Virus record (IMG/VR): IMGVR_UViG_3300044641_003119
Location: 1-32,094 of that record
DNA length: 32,094 nt
Strand: one strand, 5' to 3'
Source: a virus
The position numbers were made by a program, and so were the translations under genes. The notes below the pieces were generated by a model. That model was not told the DNA's origin. It saw only the letters and a program-made list of their open reading frames with translations, and ran no database searches. Of the stretch, positions 21,686-29,436 are shown piece by piece; position 1 is the stretch's first letter; each line of letters starts with the position of its first letter.

Positions 21686-24600
21686 TAAATCATATTTTTT
21701 GTTGATACTACATACAAACTGCTAGAATTAACTGCAACGAAAGATAATACATCAACACTACCAGAGGTTGGAATATACGCCGACCCTGATGGTTGTTTAA
21801 CCGAACTATCAAATGTTATCAACGAGCCTGATGCAGTTGTTATTACTAATGTTGCACTTGTTCCTGGTTGTATATTTGATGGAGATATTCTTGTAGTTCC
21901 TGTTGGAATAGATAATGTAAAATAGTTACCAGTATTTAAATTCATAGATGCAGTATTGGAACTTATACTCATTGATATTACATTACCGAATGCACTACCC
22001 GTTACAACCATATTTCCAATTACAGTTAATTCAACTGCTGCAGATGAAGAAAGTATTAAACTACCCGTTATTGTAGTCGAACCACTTACATTAAGAGTTC
22101 CCTCTATGAATGCATTTGAACCACTATCTATTAAGAAACCAGTCTTTCTATTTGTATGTCCAGTACCTGTACCTATTGCGAATATTGTCTCTGCACTCTT
22201 AGCTCTATTTCCATCAACTGCGTTAAATCTACCTGAAATTACAGTACCATATGTTGCGTCTGCAGATGGAGTTGCACTACCAACAGGATTTAATGATGTA
22301 CCCGATACAATCAAACCATTACCCATTAAGTTAGTTGCAATCAAAGATGAGCTATCACCTGTTTCTTGAATAGATGCCGTTATATAAGTTCCTGCTAATA
22401 AGTTTGCAATTGAACTTTTAAGACTACTAGTTGTAGCATTAGTTCCTGCAAAATCTATTTTATGATTTACACCATATACAGTATTAATACTTGCATATGC
22501 GGTTCTGAAAGCCGATGTTGAACCAACTACTGGTACATAATTATTATTAATCGTAATACCACCATTCTGAATATTTGAAATATAACTAATAGATGATGAA
22601 TTATTATTAATATTAACCGTTGCACCAAATATAATATTAGTATTGATATTACTAGCGAAATCCAATGGAGTCACATTAGCAGTCATATTAACAGTTCCAC
22701 CTGCAAGAATGTTTTGCTGGAAGGTACATCCTGCTACCATACCTGTAAAAGGTGCTGCAGCCGTACCAAAATTCGCAGCTGCATTTAATAATAAGTTATC
22801 ATTAATATTATATGTAGATGAACTTACGGGCCCTCTAATTGTATATGCACCACCACCTATATTTCTACTCATTAATGGTGAGAATTGCATTGAAGAACTT
22901 ATTTGTGGTATTACACTTCCATTAAAGTAGTTATTAAATCCACCAATATATCTTTTAAATCCTGCGGTTGGTGCCAATGCATTTGTGAATATATTTGCAC
23001 TACCTGATATAATTGTATCTGCGGTATTATTATTTGTTTTGAATATTAAGTTTGTAGTACCTGAAGCAGATGCACTCATGTGTAAAGATGAAGATGTAAA
23101 TCCTTTCATAACCAACATTAAACTACCAGATGTGTCAGTTAGTGTTATACTATTTCCTGCTGCATCTACTAGGGTTTGGTCACCTGTGAATGTGTTACTT
23201 CCGGTTGTTGCGTAGCTACCAGTTGCTGCAATTAAACTATTTACCTTTTGGTCGTTAGATGCAGTGTATGTATTAAATGATGCACTACTTGCAAACGATG
23301 CAGTTGTTATTTCAATAGGTTGGTTGTTACCATTACCTACCCACATATATCCTGTATCTAAACCTGGTAATTGTGCAGGACCTGGGTTTAATACCAATCC
23401 TTTTCCACCATTACCACCTTTGGTTACTACTCCTAATAATTGAGTAACTGAATTACTTCCTGATGGTAAGTTGATAGACCATCCACCACCTTCTGCTACA
23501 TATATTGTTTGACCTGCTACATAGCCTGTCAAATCTATTCCTTCTATTAAACCTAATACAATTGCATTTGTTGTGTTTGCTGCTCCGATAGTTTCATTTG
23601 ATATAAATGTCACAGGCATCTTAGCCGGATTACTTGCATCTGCTTTAAATACTATTGGGTTTGCGCCTTGTGAACCACTAATGTATAATGGGTCACCTTT
23701 GGTAATGTTCTCACCTGTATAAACTACTTCAATTACTGTTGTTCCTGCACTACCACTAACATCAGGAATAACCACACCGAATGTAGTTCCGTTACCTTTT
23801 GTGAATGTTAAAGTGTTTCCACTAAATGATGCAGTAGTTAAAGATAAACTTGTAGAAGTAAATAAACTTGCAGTTGCAGCTTCTAAACTACTTACTCTTT
23901 GGTCGTTTGATTGTGTATATGCGTTAAATGATGCAGTTGTTGCAAAACTACCTGTATCTATCGTAGCTGCTACTACACTTACATTGAAAGTAGATGCATC
24001 ACCCTTTGTAAAAGTTATTGTGTTACCTACTGCTGATGCCGTTACTAAACTTAAACTAGCAGAAGTAAATAGGGATGATGTAGCTGAATTTAAATTAGTT
24101 ACAGATGTATTTAATGATGCAGTTGTTGAGTTTATATTTGTAATCGATGTGTTTACACTTGCACTATTTGTATTAAGAGCATCAATACTGATTTGTTGAG
24201 ATGCAGAACTTGCATTCAAATTACTTATTGATACTAATGCAGATGCACTAAACAATTCTAAGTTTTGTGTTTCAATTAAAAGACTTGCAGTAGTTGATTC
24301 TATATTTGTTAATCTACTATTAGTCGATGAAGTATATTGATTAAAAGATGCAGTTAATGCGTTGAACGAGCCAGTATCAGGAACATTCACCGATACAACA
24401 GCAGTTCCACCAACAACGATTGCTGATATCGCACTACCTGTAAAGTTCATAGAGAATGCATTACCTTGTGGTATACCCTCATCTAATATAGGTAATGCAA
24501 TACTTGCAGTGATACCTGTAATCTTACTACCATTACCGATAAATTCAGATGCGGATACAAATGAACTTGCACTAATAGATGTGAATGTATTAGCACCTAC

Positions 24601-25170
24601 AAATGTATTGCTACCGGTTGTTGCGTAAGAACCCGTCTTTGAGTTTAAATTATCTATTGATATCTGTTGTGATGCAGAACTTACATTCAATGCATCAATA
24701 CTAATTTGTTGAGATGCAGTATTTGCATTCAATTGAGTTACTGAACTATTTAAAGATGCAGTAGTCGTATTCAAATTATTAATCGATATCTGTGCTGATT
24801 GAGTAAATGCCTGTAATGATGCAGTTGCCTGATTTAAATTACTTATATCAGGTATACTACCCGTTGCAACAGTCACATTAAATGTAGTATTATTACCCTT
24901 TGTAAAAGTAATTACATTACCTGCGGCAGATGCAGTTATTAATAAACTTGCAGTAGTTAGAGATTGTGCTGATGCTGTAAATGCATTTATGTTTGAAATA
25001 GAATTATTCCAACTTGCACTATCTACATTGTAACCTAACTCATCAACCATAGAGTCAATCATATTTACATTGAATGCTCTTAGGATTGCAGGAGTGATTG
25101 CTCCGTTATTATTATTTGGGAAGGATTGATTATTGTCAACCTTCAATGCCTGTTTTGAAATTTCAGCCAT
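21685..25170 (-). CDS. Giant tail fibre with repeated coiled-coil units, 1161 aa
   Basis: The first 60 residues (ISKQALKVDNNQSFPNNNNG, AITPAILRAFNVNMIDSMVDELG) are the conserved virion-anchoring head of Bacteroidota phage tail fibres. After it come long Ser/Thr/Asn-rich coiled-coil repeats (SQQISIDALN units, TASLNTSVTNLN) broken by three copies of a 'TAS..GN.[IL]TFTKG..TTF.V' unit. Copies of SYATTGSNTF[TV]G follow, then a beta-rich distal half with a globular end (GNYFTLSIPTGTTRISPSN to STKNMI) that resembles the end of the 428-residue fibre. The protein is long enough for a trimeric fibre tens of nanometres long. It is followed by the overlapping LamG gene. Confidence 0.8.
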   Translation of the reverse strand: MAEISKQALKVDNNQSFPNNNNGAITPAILRAFNVNMIDSMVDELGYNVDSASWNNSISNINAFTASAQSLTTASLLITASAAGNVITFTKGNNTTFNVTVATGSIPDISNLNQATASLQAFTQSAQISINNLNTTTASLNSSVTQLNANTASQQISIDALNVSSASQQISIDNLNSKTGSYATTGSNTFVGANTFTSISASSFVSASEFIGNGSKITGITASIALPILDEGIPQGNAFSMNFTGSAISAIVVGGTAVVSVNVPDTGSFNALTASFNQYTSSTNSRLTNIESTTASLLIETQNLELFSASALVSISNLNASSASQQISIDALNTNSASVNTSITNINSTTASLNTSVTNLNSATSSLFTSASLSLVTASAVGNTITFTKGDASTFNVSVVAATIDTGSFATTASFNAYTQSNDQRVSSLEAATASLFTSTSLSLTTASFSGNTLTFTKGNGTTFGVVIPDVSGSAGTTVIEVVYTGENITKGDPLYISGSQGANPIVFKADASNPAKMPVTFISNETIGAANTTNAIVLGLIEGIDLTGYVAGQTIYVAEGGGWSINLPSGSNSVTQLLGVVTKGGNGGKGLVLNPGPAQLPGLDTGYMWVGNGNNQPIEITTASFASSASFNTYTASNDQKVNSLIAATGSYATTGSNTFTGDQTLVDAAGNSITLTDTSGSLMLVMKGFTSSSLHMSASASGTTNLIFKTNNNTADTIISGSANIFTNALAPTAGFKRYIGGFNNYFNGSVIPQISSSMQFSPLMSRNIGGGAYTIRGPVSSSTYNINDNLLLNAAANFGTAAAPFTGMVAGCTFQQNILAGGTVNMTANVTPLDFASNINTNIIFGATVNINNNSSSISYISNIQNGGITINNNYVPVVGSTSAFRTAYASINTVYGVNHKIDFAGTNATTSSLKSSIANLLAGTYITASIQETGDSSSLIATNLMGNGLIVSGTSLNPVGSATPSADATYGTVISGRFNAVDGNRAKSAETIFAIGTGTGHTNRKTGFLIDSGSNAFIEGTLNVSGSTTITGSLILSSSAAVELTVIGNMVVTGSAFGNVISMSISSNTASMNLNTGNYFTLSIPTGTTRISPSNIQPGTSATLVITTASGSLITFDSSVKQPSGSAYIPTSGSVDVLSFVAVNSSSLYVVSTKNMI

Positions 25171-25188
25171 GTTATTTTAAATTATTTA

Positions 25189-25467
25189 TTAGTCTAATAT
25201 TATGTCGAAACCTTCACTATATCCGTCTGAGAAACCGCCACCCTTTGTTCTGTTAGGAGATTGTGTTTGGCCAATTCCTTGGTTCATAAGAAAACCATTA
25301 CAACATTTTACATCGTAAGTGTTACTTTCCAAGCAAAGACACCCTTGTCTACTATTTTTAGGTGATGATAATCCTTTTGTTGGCCCTATATAGATTCCCG
25401 AATTATTCTCTCTATTGACAGAATAACGAAGGTTTCCGTTTCTACTATTGCTCCATTTACCAGACAT
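25189..25467 (-). CDS. Cys-rich small virion-associated protein, 92 aa
   Basis: The start MSGKWSNSRNGNLRYSV is chosen at 25465-25467; a longer frame would begin inside the late element. Residues about 43-66 hold QGCLCLESNTYDVKCCNGFL followed by MNQGIGQ, a Cys motif (CxC ... CC) that I recognise as recurring in small proteins next to fibre genes of Bacteroidota phages. The ends are Gly/Ser-rich and probably flexible. Element L2 lies directly upstream, so this is the first gene of the fibre unit. The function is unknown; association with the fibre base is a guess from position. Confidence 0.65.
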   Translation of the reverse strand: MSGKWSNSRNGNLRYSVNRENNSGIYIGPTKGLSSPKNSRQGCLCLESNTYDVKCCNGFLMNQGIGQTQSPNRTKGGGFSDGYSEGFDIILD

Positions 25468-25480
25468 TGAATTGTATTTT

Positions 25481-25512
25481 ATTAAAAACACCGATAAACT
25501 AAAAAATCGTTA
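25481..25512 (-). promoter_or_regulatory. Late element L2 (fibre unit)
   Basis: On the minus strand TAACGATTTTT (from 25512), 9 bases, then GGTGTTTTTAATA. Both boxes and the spacing are identical to L4, although the surrounding sequence differs. Its first three bases are the stop codon of the frameshifted chaperone reading frame. The ATG at 25465-25467 lies about 15 bases beyond the second box. Confidence 0.7.
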
Positions 25513-25784
25513 TGACATCTGCTGTTTCTTTAATGCTTCTCTATGTAATAGATTCTTTAATGTAGATTCATCCGATTTGAATGCAAGATATAATAAACAC
25601 TTCTCTAATGGTTGTTCAGTTACCCAATCTATACGGCCGTATTGCCCGTCTGCAAGTTCAATAAGCGTTTGGTAATTTCCCCACTTTTTTCCAAAATTGA
25701 TTTGATGTTGGGTGGCAGTCCCTCCACCTTCAAAGACTTCAGGGTAGCGCTCAACAAGTCCGTTAACAAATTGACAAAAAAAAA
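25510..25784 (-). CDS. -1 frameshift extension of the tail-chaperone-like gene
   Basis: A second reading frame, -1 relative to the 216-residue gene, is open from the T9 run to the stop at 25510-25512. It has no ATG, GTG or TTG before its last codons, so it can only be entered by frameshifting. Its 88 residues look like real protein (LVERYPEVFEGGG, then INFGKKWGNYQTLIELADGQ and WVTEQPLEKCLLYLAFKSDE). The 'FG.KWG.Y......L' pattern is one I know from C-terminal parts of such proteins in Bacteroidota phages. A slip on the T run gives a product of about 256 residues, alongside the 216-residue one, as with lambda G and GT. A homopolymer sequencing error is the main alternative. Confidence 0.7.
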
Positions 25785-26279
25785 CAAGGTGCCGAATTGC
25801 ACATCCATATTCACATTTAAAAATAACTTATCGTCTATGTTTCCCTTATATGCTTCTATTGTATACATATCTCCTTTCTTTTCAACGATAGGTCTATAAA
25901 GGATTGACATTATCTTTGGCCAATTATCATCGATTGTTAACTGTCCAAACTTGCTAATATCCACATATGCTCCATACGCAATCTGTGATAGGTTAGGTTC
26001 AAATCCGTATTCCTTACCATTGACCATAATTATTTTCTGCAAGGGATATTCTGTGTTATTGATAAATCCTTCTAATGCAAGTCTTACCTGATTATAATCT
26101 TCAATAGATAATGAATTGATATACTCTGCGTTTAATCCACATAAGTGAGATAACATTAAAGCAGTTTGTGCTTCTTCGTCATCTACATAGTTCTTCATAT
26201 CCTTTTGCAGGGTTAGATACTTCTTTAAACTTACACCACTCCAATCAGTTGGAACCGTAAGGGTTATTTCCTTGACCAT
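25629..26279 (-). CDS. Tail-assembly-chaperone-like protein, zero-frame product
   Basis: The 216-residue zero-frame product starts MVKEITLTVPTDWSGVSLKK, with conserved blocks LTLQKDMKNYVDDEEAQTAL, SIEDYNQVRLALEGF and YGFEPNLSQIAYGAYVDISKF. NWPKIMSILYRPIVEKKGDMY and the hydrophobic FGTLFFFVNLLTDLLSATLKSL follow. This family is common near terminase or tape-measure genes of Bacteroidota phages. The Phe-Phe-Phe codons (166-168) are the T9 slippery run. After slipping, about 88 other residues replace the last 48. By analogy with lambda G/GT the two forms would guide tape measure and tail tube assembly. Here the gene lies far from the tape measure. Its start overlaps the coiled-coil gene by 35 bases. 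Confidence 0.7.
   Translation of the reverse strand: MVKEITLTVPTDWSGVSLKKYLTLQKDMKNYVDDEEAQTALMLSHLCGLNAEYINSLSIEDYNQVRLALEGFINNTEYPLQKIIMVNGKEYGFEPNLSQIAYGAYVDISKFGQLTIDDNWPKIMSILYRPIVEKKGDMYTIEAYKGNIDDKLFLNVNMDVQFGTLFFFVNLLTDLLSATLKSLKVEGLPPNIKSILEKSGEITKRLLNLQTGNTAV
25776..25784 (-). other. Slippery T9 run, candidate -1 frameshift site
   Basis: In the minus-strand mRNA the zero frame reads UUG-UUU-UUU-UUU-GUC. U-UUU-UUU is an ideal X-XXY-YYZ heptamer for -1 slippage. The -1 frame then continues open for 88 codons. No downstream stimulatory hairpin was searched for beyond reading by eye. Confidence 0.65.
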
Positions 26280-26442
26280 ATAATAATTTTATTATGTTAC
26301 TTAATTTTCTTGTCTTTGCTTCTTCGTTTTCTAATTTTGCTTGCATCATTATCAACTGAGCAGACTTTGTATCTACTTCTTCTTGCAATGATTTAGCGTA
26401 TAGTATTAAATCTTTTATCTCTTCTTCGTTCCACGTCTGCAT
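26245..26442 (-). CDS. Small coiled-coil protein after the terminase, 65 aa
   Basis: The start MQTWNEEEIKDLILYAKSLQ at 26442 follows the terminase stop by one base (TAATATG); an upstream ATG at 26475 would overlap the terminase. Residues 5-55 form one amphipathic helix or coiled coil (EEVDTKSAQLIMMQAKLENEE), with a Gly/Asn tail. Its 3' end overlaps the chaperone-like gene by 35 bases. No family is recognised. Small coiled coils next to the terminase can be terminase accessory or head proteins; this remains unknown. Confidence 0.65.
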   Translation of the reverse strand: MQTWNEEEIKDLILYAKSLQEEVDTKSAQLIMMQAKLENEEAKTRKLSNIIKLLYGQGNNPYGSN

Positions 26443-26443
26443 A

Positions 26444-27610
26444 TTAGTATTTGTATTGTCCAATTGATATTGCATATGTTCCTTTCTTTTGTGCTTTCTG
26501 TGATAACTTCATCATACAACAATACCTCGCCGCATCTATTAAGTGGTCTAATCCACCTTCAGGGTTATCCGTTGTATATCCGTATTTGTCAGTTGCGTAT
26601 TGGTAAGCATACATCTCATTGATTAGATTCTGTGATTTATTGTGTATGAATATCTTATGGTTTTGCATTACACCTATACCAAACTTAATACTATCCTTTC
26701 CTTTTACAACAGGCTTAATATTAAATCCACTTCTATATAGTTCTTCAATTAGACGAGGTTCTGCACTATCTGCCCATATCTCTTCACTCTTGCTGATATC
26801 TAACTCTCTTAACTTATTTACTATGTCGTTTGTTACTAATCCTCTTTCGTAAAGTAACTCTTCCAAAAAGATTTTATCGCCACTTTTATAAACAGCACAA
26901 AGAGCAGTGGGGTCGCTGCTAAACCCAAAGTCAAGCCCAAAACCCACAAAGTCAGCGTCATACTCACCACATAACTCAAATTGAAAAATTGCTTTATCAT
27001 TAGGAGCAAACTCACCCTTTCCATATATTTTCCATTTCTTTTCATTCGTATGTTGTAAATCTTCAATTGCTTTAACCATTTCTTTGGAGATATAGGGATT
27101 ATCAGCATAGTTCGTAGTATATCGTTCACAATCCTGCATCTGTCTTAACCAATGATATGGTGACACCGTAGGGTTATATGCCAGTATTATCTTACCTGTT
27201 GTTCTAATACTTAGCTGAAAATAACTTTCTTCATCTATCTCTGATGCTTCGTCAATGAATAGTATGTCTGATTTTAATCCTCTTAACTTTTCAGGGTCAT
27301 CTGAGTTTATAAATTGAACTACACTATCTTGCAACTTATATGTTCTATCACTTACATTCCAATTGTCCTCATTGAATACACCTAATGATTTAACTATGTC
27401 TATGAAATCCTTTATAACAGTTCGCTTGAGTGATGGTATAGTTCTTCTAACAATAGTAATCGTTTGTTGTAGTTTCAATGCTTCTACAATAACATACTGC
27501 AAGATACCAAATGTTTTACCACTTCTCGTACCACCTATGTGATGTGTAACTCTATGCTTACTATCTAATAGATGTTCAAATGTAATCGTAGTGTTAATCT
27601 CTATGTTCAC
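26444..27610 (-). CDS. terL: Terminase large subunit
   Basis: The protein has 388 residues. The N-terminal ATPase has Walker A GGTRSGKT (26-33), Walker B ILFIDEASE (D120, E121) and the coupling motif AYNP. The C-terminal RNase H-like nuclease has acidic motifs GLDFGFSSDP (D227), WADSAEP (D281) and GLDHLIDAARY (D355/D359). This complete set defines the DNA-packaging motor and headful or cos nuclease. The gene overlaps the small subunit by 17 bases on its 5' side. The length is at the short end for the family but all motifs are present. This is the most certain call in the window. Confidence 0.95.
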   Translation of the reverse strand: MNIEINTTITFEHLLDSKHRVTHHIGGTRSGKTFGILQYVIVEALKLQQTITIVRRTIPSLKRTVIKDFIDIVKSLGVFNEDNWNVSDRTYKLQDSVVQFINSDDPEKLRGLKSDILFIDEASEIDEESYFQLSIRTTGKIILAYNPTVSPYHWLRQMQDCERYTTNYADNPYISKEMVKAIEDLQHTNEKKWKIYGKGEFAPNDKAIFQFELCGEYDADFVGFGLDFGFSSDPTALCAVYKSGDKIFLEELLYERGLVTNDIVNKLRELDISKSEEIWADSAEPRLIEELYRSGFNIKPVVKGKDSIKFGIGVMQNHKIFIHNKSQNLINEMYAYQYATDKYGYTTDNPEGGLDHLIDAARYCCMMKLSQKAQKKGTYAISIGQYKY

Positions 27611-27893
27611 TATCTGCTCTGTTTATATTAATACTTACTTGCTGTATTCTATGGTCTATCTCACCACTTATCTCCATTGATGATTTCTTTGGCACAATGT
27701 ATTCTAATAATTTCAGATAAAGCTTTGCTGCTTCTATTGGATTTTCTTTTCTTATCTTTTCAAAATCTTCTGTAATGTTATCTAATCCTTTATTAGCTAA
27801 TCTAGCAATTGCAAGTTTTGCCTGTTCGGTACTCCTATTAAGAGAACCAACCTTTCTTCCACCTAATTTATTTCCTACTTCAAACTTTGCCAT
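27594..27893 (-). CDS. terS: Terminase small subunit
   Basis: The protein has 99 residues. It begins MAKFEVGNKLGGRKVGSLNR, the 'F..GN..GG.K.G..N' opening typical of small terminase subunits in Bacteroidota phages, followed by a helical part (LAIARLANKGLDNITEDFEK) and EAAKLYLKLLEYIVPKKSS. It recognises the packaging site and regulates the large subunit. It overlaps the large-subunit gene by 17 bases, and the late element L1 stands upstream, so packaging genes form the first late unit. Confidence 0.8.
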   Translation of the reverse strand: MAKFEVGNKLGGRKVGSLNRSTEQAKLAIARLANKGLDNITEDFEKIRKENPIEAAKLYLKLLEYIVPKKSSMEISGEIDHRIQQVSININRADSEHRD

Positions 27894-27930
27894 ATTCGTT
27901 TCTTGTCGTTATTTATTCGTTTTATATACT

Positions 27931-27962
27931 ATTAAAACACTCATATGCGGTGTTTGTAGTTA
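27931..27962 (-). promoter_or_regulatory. Late element L1 (terminase unit), variant
   Basis: On the minus strand TAAC (27959-27962) is followed after 18 bases by GTGTTTTAATA. The T run is one shorter and the spacing one longer than in L2-L4, and the T-rich extension of the first box is missing. The TAA is the stop of the 31-aa membrane protein gene. The terminase small subunit starts about 40 bases downstream. Confidence 0.45.
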
Positions 27963-28055
27963 AAGGGATACAAATGTACTCCATAACAATAATAATCCAA
28001 TGGTGAGGATATATGCGACAACCAGCACTATTATTTCTTTATTCTTATTTTTCAT
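27960..28055 (-). CDS. Tiny membrane protein, 31 aa
   Basis: The start at 28053-28055 overlaps the end of the 58-aa gene (ATGAAAAATAA). The sequence MKNKNKEIIVLVVAYILTIG, then LLLLWSTFVSL, is a basic head followed by one hydrophobic span of about 22 residues, so a single-pass inner-membrane peptide with the N-terminus inside is expected. It is the last gene of the early operon before the terminase unit. It could be a holin-like or host-takeover peptide; no cell-wall hydrolase is visible nearby, so a lysis role is only a guess. Confidence 0.5.
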   Translation of the reverse strand: MKNKNKEIIVLVVAYILTIGLLLLWSTFVSL

Positions 28056-28221
28056 AATCACTTATTAATTCATATGCATACATTCCAACTGCTCTACCTC
28101 TATCATCTAATATAATTAACATACCTGCGTATTGGTCACCTTTTATAACTAATTCTTTATCTTTAATCCATGTCCAATCAAAGTTAAAGTGAGCATATCC
28201 ATAGTCTATCCTACTCTTCAT
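28045..28221 (-). CDS. Small hypothetical protein, 58 aa
   Basis: The start at 28219-28221 lies inside the end of the zinc-finger gene (11-base overlap), and the stop overlaps the start of the membrane peptide. The sequence MKSRIDYGYAHFNFDWTWIK, then a strand-rich middle (ELVIKGDQYAGMLIILDDRG), ends MYAYELISDYEK. It looks like a compact beta-rich fold. Overlaps on both sides argue for a real, translationally coupled gene. The function is unknown. Confidence 0.6.
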   Translation of the reverse strand: MKSRIDYGYAHFNFDWTWIKDKELVIKGDQYAGMLIILDDRGRAVGMYAYELISDYEK

Positions 28222-28675
28222 AGTGTCCTCTTGTATCCGGATATTCTTTCTTAATCATATTCCTAGACCTTTCTTTTTTGTCAGAGTCAGCTCGTCTATC
28301 TAATATCCATTCTAATATACCATTTTGTTTTATTTCATTTAACTGATTATCATAATGCTTTGTTATAATAGTTCTATCACCTGTCTTTCTATATTCTTTC
28401 CATGCATTACTTAATTTAGTCCGAATAGTACAAAATCTATTACTTGCTTCACTACTTCTATTGTTAAACGGATATTTCTCTTTTGGTTTCATTCCTGCCC
28501 ATTTGCCAGTTGGTATTAAACCAGTATCACCATATTTCTTTTTAGCCTCATCAAAGTTTACCTTTGCTACACACTTCTTACATCTCCAACTTGGTTTTAA
28601 TGTATGAAATGATTCACCACATAACTTACATTCTCTTTGTTCTCCTATTGTTCTATTAAATGGTTTCTTAAACAT
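28211..28675 (-). CDS. Zinc-finger protein, 154 aa
   Basis: Residues 16-35 (CKLCGESFHTLKPSWRCKKC) form a four-cysteine zinc ribbon or treble clef. The rest is basic and helical (KWAGMKPKEKYPFNNRSSEA, SNRFCTIRTKLSNAWKEYRK, LEWILDRRADSDKKERSR). It is likely a DNA- or RNA-binding protein. It overlaps the sigma-like gene by 8 bases, which fits a shared role in transcription or DNA processing, but no enzyme motif is visible. HNH-type motifs were looked for and not found. Confidence 0.65.
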   Translation of the reverse strand: MFKKPFNRTIGEQRECKLCGESFHTLKPSWRCKKCVAKVNFDEAKKKYGDTGLIPTGKWAGMKPKEKYPFNNRSSEASNRFCTIRTKLSNAWKEYRKTGDRTIITKHYDNQLNEIKQNGILEWILDRRADSDKKERSRNMIKKEYPDTRGHYEE

Positions 28676-29222
28676 CTTTAAACGGATTCTCTAATGTGCT
28701 TTCTAAATACTTTCTTATTTTCTTAACTGAAAGGAATACTGTTGACTTACTTATCTTTATATCATTTGCTACTTCATCAAGAGTTTTGTCCGACATCCAA
28801 TATAGTTCAAAGATTTTGGCTTGTGGCCACATTCTTGTTACTTTTAACTTATTCAACTCTTCTATCACTTCATTGTGTGCATTCTGCAATTCCAAATCTC
28901 TATCTACATCATATTCCTCTTCCATTACTTCTTCAGGCATCTCTTCTTTGTATACAACTCTATTCAATTTCTTTGTCTTATTAATCCATCTGCTTTCTAA
29001 AAAACGATAACAATAAAACATATTGTATGCATTACCCCAAAATATCTTTGGATTACATTTCTTATGTAAATACTCATAGAGTTCTTGTACTAAATCTTCA
29101 CCTTCTTCTTTATTTTTGGCAATCTTTGTTGCATGTTTAATTAACCAATGATTAGAATCGATATATAGATTGGTTAACCTTTCTTTACATTCATTGTATT
29201 GTATACTACCTGAATCTATCAT
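28668..29222 (-). CDS. Sigma-70-family (ECF-like) RNA polymerase sigma factor
   Basis: The protein has 184 residues. Residues 20-85 (NHWLIKHATKIAKNKEEGED, LVQELYEYLHKKCNPKIFWG, NAYNMFYCYRFLESRWINKT) have the sigma region 2 layout, with the 'A....DLVQE....L' core. A charged acidic linker (95-120) follows. Residues 135-172 (KIFELYWMSDKTLDEVANDI, KISKSTVFLSVKKIRKYL) form a region-4-type helix-turn-helix. Such two-domain proteins direct polymerase to alternative promoters. The gene lies in the early operon, just ahead of late genes that carry a shared promoter-like element with an AAC half, so it is the best candidate to read that element. The binding is inferred, not shown. Confidence 0.7.
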   Translation of the reverse strand: MIDSGSIQYNECKERLTNLYIDSNHWLIKHATKIAKNKEEGEDLVQELYEYLHKKCNPKIFWGNAYNMFYCYRFLESRWINKTKKLNRVVYKEEMPEEVMEEEYDVDRDLELQNAHNEVIEELNKLKVTRMWPQAKIFELYWMSDKTLDEVANDIKISKSTVFLSVKKIRKYLESTLENPFKDV

Positions 29223-29435
29223 TTACTTATTCTTTACATAATCATGAAGAAAGTCAACTGCTCTTTTCCAATGTGCCCCACTACTGCCGCACATACAAGG
29301 TTGCGGTTCTCTTTCACCTCTTATATGATTAAATGTATTCCAAACATAGTGTGCCTTATCTTCTGGCAATCTAGTTGTAATTTGACTTAATATACCTTTT
29401 AGTTCTTGCAATTGTACTTCGGTTAATTCATTCAT
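29223..29435 (-). CDS. Small conserved phage protein with CxC motif, 70 aa
   Basis: A helical N-terminus (NELTEVQLQELKGILSQITT) is followed by a C-terminal block PCMCGSSGAHWKRAVDFLHD. The 'C.CG..G..WK.AVD.L' pattern recurs in small Bacteroidota phage proteins I have seen and may bind metal with too few ligands for one subunit alone, so it may act as a dimer. The stop is directly followed by the start of the sigma-like gene (TAAATG), and the start follows the previous stop by one base. No function is known. Confidence 0.65.
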   Translation of the reverse strand: MNELTEVQLQELKGILSQITTRLPEDKAHYVWNTFNHIRGEREPQPCMCGSSGAHWKRAVDFLHDYVKNK

Positions 29436-29436
29436 A

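Noticed and set aside
21956-24628. Several long plus-strand frames opposite the giant fibre gene
   Set aside because: They mirror the repeat structure of the fibre (Thr/Ser codons read backwards) and have Val/Ala/Leu-rich sequences with no domain, no leaders and no promoter.
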